Of a stretch of 64,000 bases of DNA, positions 63,781 to 64,000 are shown piece after piece. Made by a program: the position numbers and the translations under genes. This DNA comes from Streptomyces sp. 7-21 (GTDB lineage: Bacteria; Actinomycetota; Actinomycetes; Streptomycetales; Streptomycetaceae): positions 62,001-126,000 of the forward strand of contig NZ_JAERRL010000003.1 of assembly GCF_016741785.1 (NCBI RefSeq), written 5' to 3'. Every line of letters begins with the position of its first letter. Position 1 is the first letter of the stretch. The notes under the pieces are model-generated. The model made no database searches, was not told the DNA's origin, and was given only the letters and a program-made list of their open reading frames with translations.

Positions 63781-64000
63781 GGCATGCTCCCCTGTGCTGC
63801 GGTGGCGCGCGGCGCGCCGGCGGCGGTCATCGTGATCTGGCGGGGCCGGGCGACGCTCAGCACAAGATTTCCGATGACCTCGGCGGTCGCCAGAAAATGC
63901 GGGAACTGACGGAAGGTGATGTGCCAACTGCCGTCGGCCGTTTTCAGGTTGGCGACCGCGAGCAGTTCCAGGGGCACGGTGAAGCCGGTGCCCAGTGCCT
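63777..64000 (-). CDS. C-terminus of an unrecognised protein, cut by the window edge
   Basis: The frame is open from the right edge to a TGA at 63779-63777, overlapping the AT start (ATGA), so it is translated as part of the operon. The visible tail of about 73 residues reads TGFTVPLELLAVANLKTAD, a Trp/His/Phe-rich piece (GSWHITFRQFPHFL), AEVIGNLVLSV, then a basic, Ala-rich end. An in-frame GTG at 63977 could serve as a start, but the preceding codons look equally coding, so I treat it as a fragment. I do not recognise the family. Confidence 0.6.
   Translation of the reverse strand, partial: ALGTGFTVPLELLAVANLKTADGSWHITFRQFPHFLATAEVIGNLVLSVARPRQITMTAAGAPRATAAQGSMP

Noticed and set aside
63781..63927. 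An N-terminal extension of the free AT to 63927
   Set aside because: The 49 extra residues are basic low-complexity sequence overlapping the upstream gene. The ATG at 63780 has a good Shine-Dalgarno and a stop-start overlap.

Overview
The window is one long stretch of a trans-acyltransferase (trans-AT) modular polyketide synthase (PKS) gene cluster. By eye the DNA is very GC-rich, with G/C-ending codons, GTG starts and ATGA/GTGA stop-start overlaps. This suggests an actinomycete, most likely Streptomyces or a relative; that is an inference. Apart from one sulfotransferase gene at the left edge, every gene lies on the minus strand, so the cluster reads right to left in what looks like one operon of about 63 kb. 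I see no intergenic gap longer than about 125 bp.

Right end, 64000 to 58076: the C-terminus of an unrecognised protein; a free acyltransferase/acyl hydrolase (GSSLG active site); a free ketosynthase with its active-site Cys replaced by Ser; a fused AT-enoylreductase; and an ECH1-type dehydratase. Middle, 58047 to 4004: six giant PKS proteins carrying 13 ketosynthase domains. Their map order matches the expected assembly order: FAAL-ACP loading unit, then extension modules, then a C-terminal thioesterase. None has a functional integrated AT. Left end, 3888 to 765: HMG-CoA-synthase homologue, ECH2, donor ACP and a free FabG-like ketoreductase. The sulfotransferase (1 to 665, plus strand) converges on them.

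Inferred assembly line, with DH* marking a catalytically degenerate DH: load FAAL-ACP; M1 KS-DH(D to T)|KR-ACP; M2 KS-DH*-ACP; M3 KS-DH*(split between two proteins)-ACP; M4 KS-DH-KR-ACP; M5 KS-DH*-ACP; M6 KS-DH*-ACP; M7 KS-ACP-ACP-ACP; M8 KS-DH-KR-ACP; M9 KS-DH-KR-ACP; M10 KS-DH(D to N)|KR-ACP; M11 KS-ACP; M12 KS-ACP-KR; M13 KS-AT*-DH-like-ACP-TE. The free AT of the AT-ER fusion would supply malonyl units. M7 carries the Trp-tagged triple ACPs that recruit HMG-synthase cassettes. All five cassette parts (donor ACP, KS-Ser, HMGS, ECH1, ECH2) are present, so one beta-branch (methyl or exomethylene) at the M7 position is the strongest chemical prediction. Sulfation of the product is possible. I do not recognise the product.

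Most unusual features: a dead AT fossil in the terminal module; a DH-like domain divided between two genes by one in-frame TAA plus a Shine-Dalgarno; pseudo-DH domains in four KR-less modules beside a free-standing KR gene; Ser-less ACP-like inserts behind two KS domains; and near-identical DNA repeats among ACP and KS coding regions.
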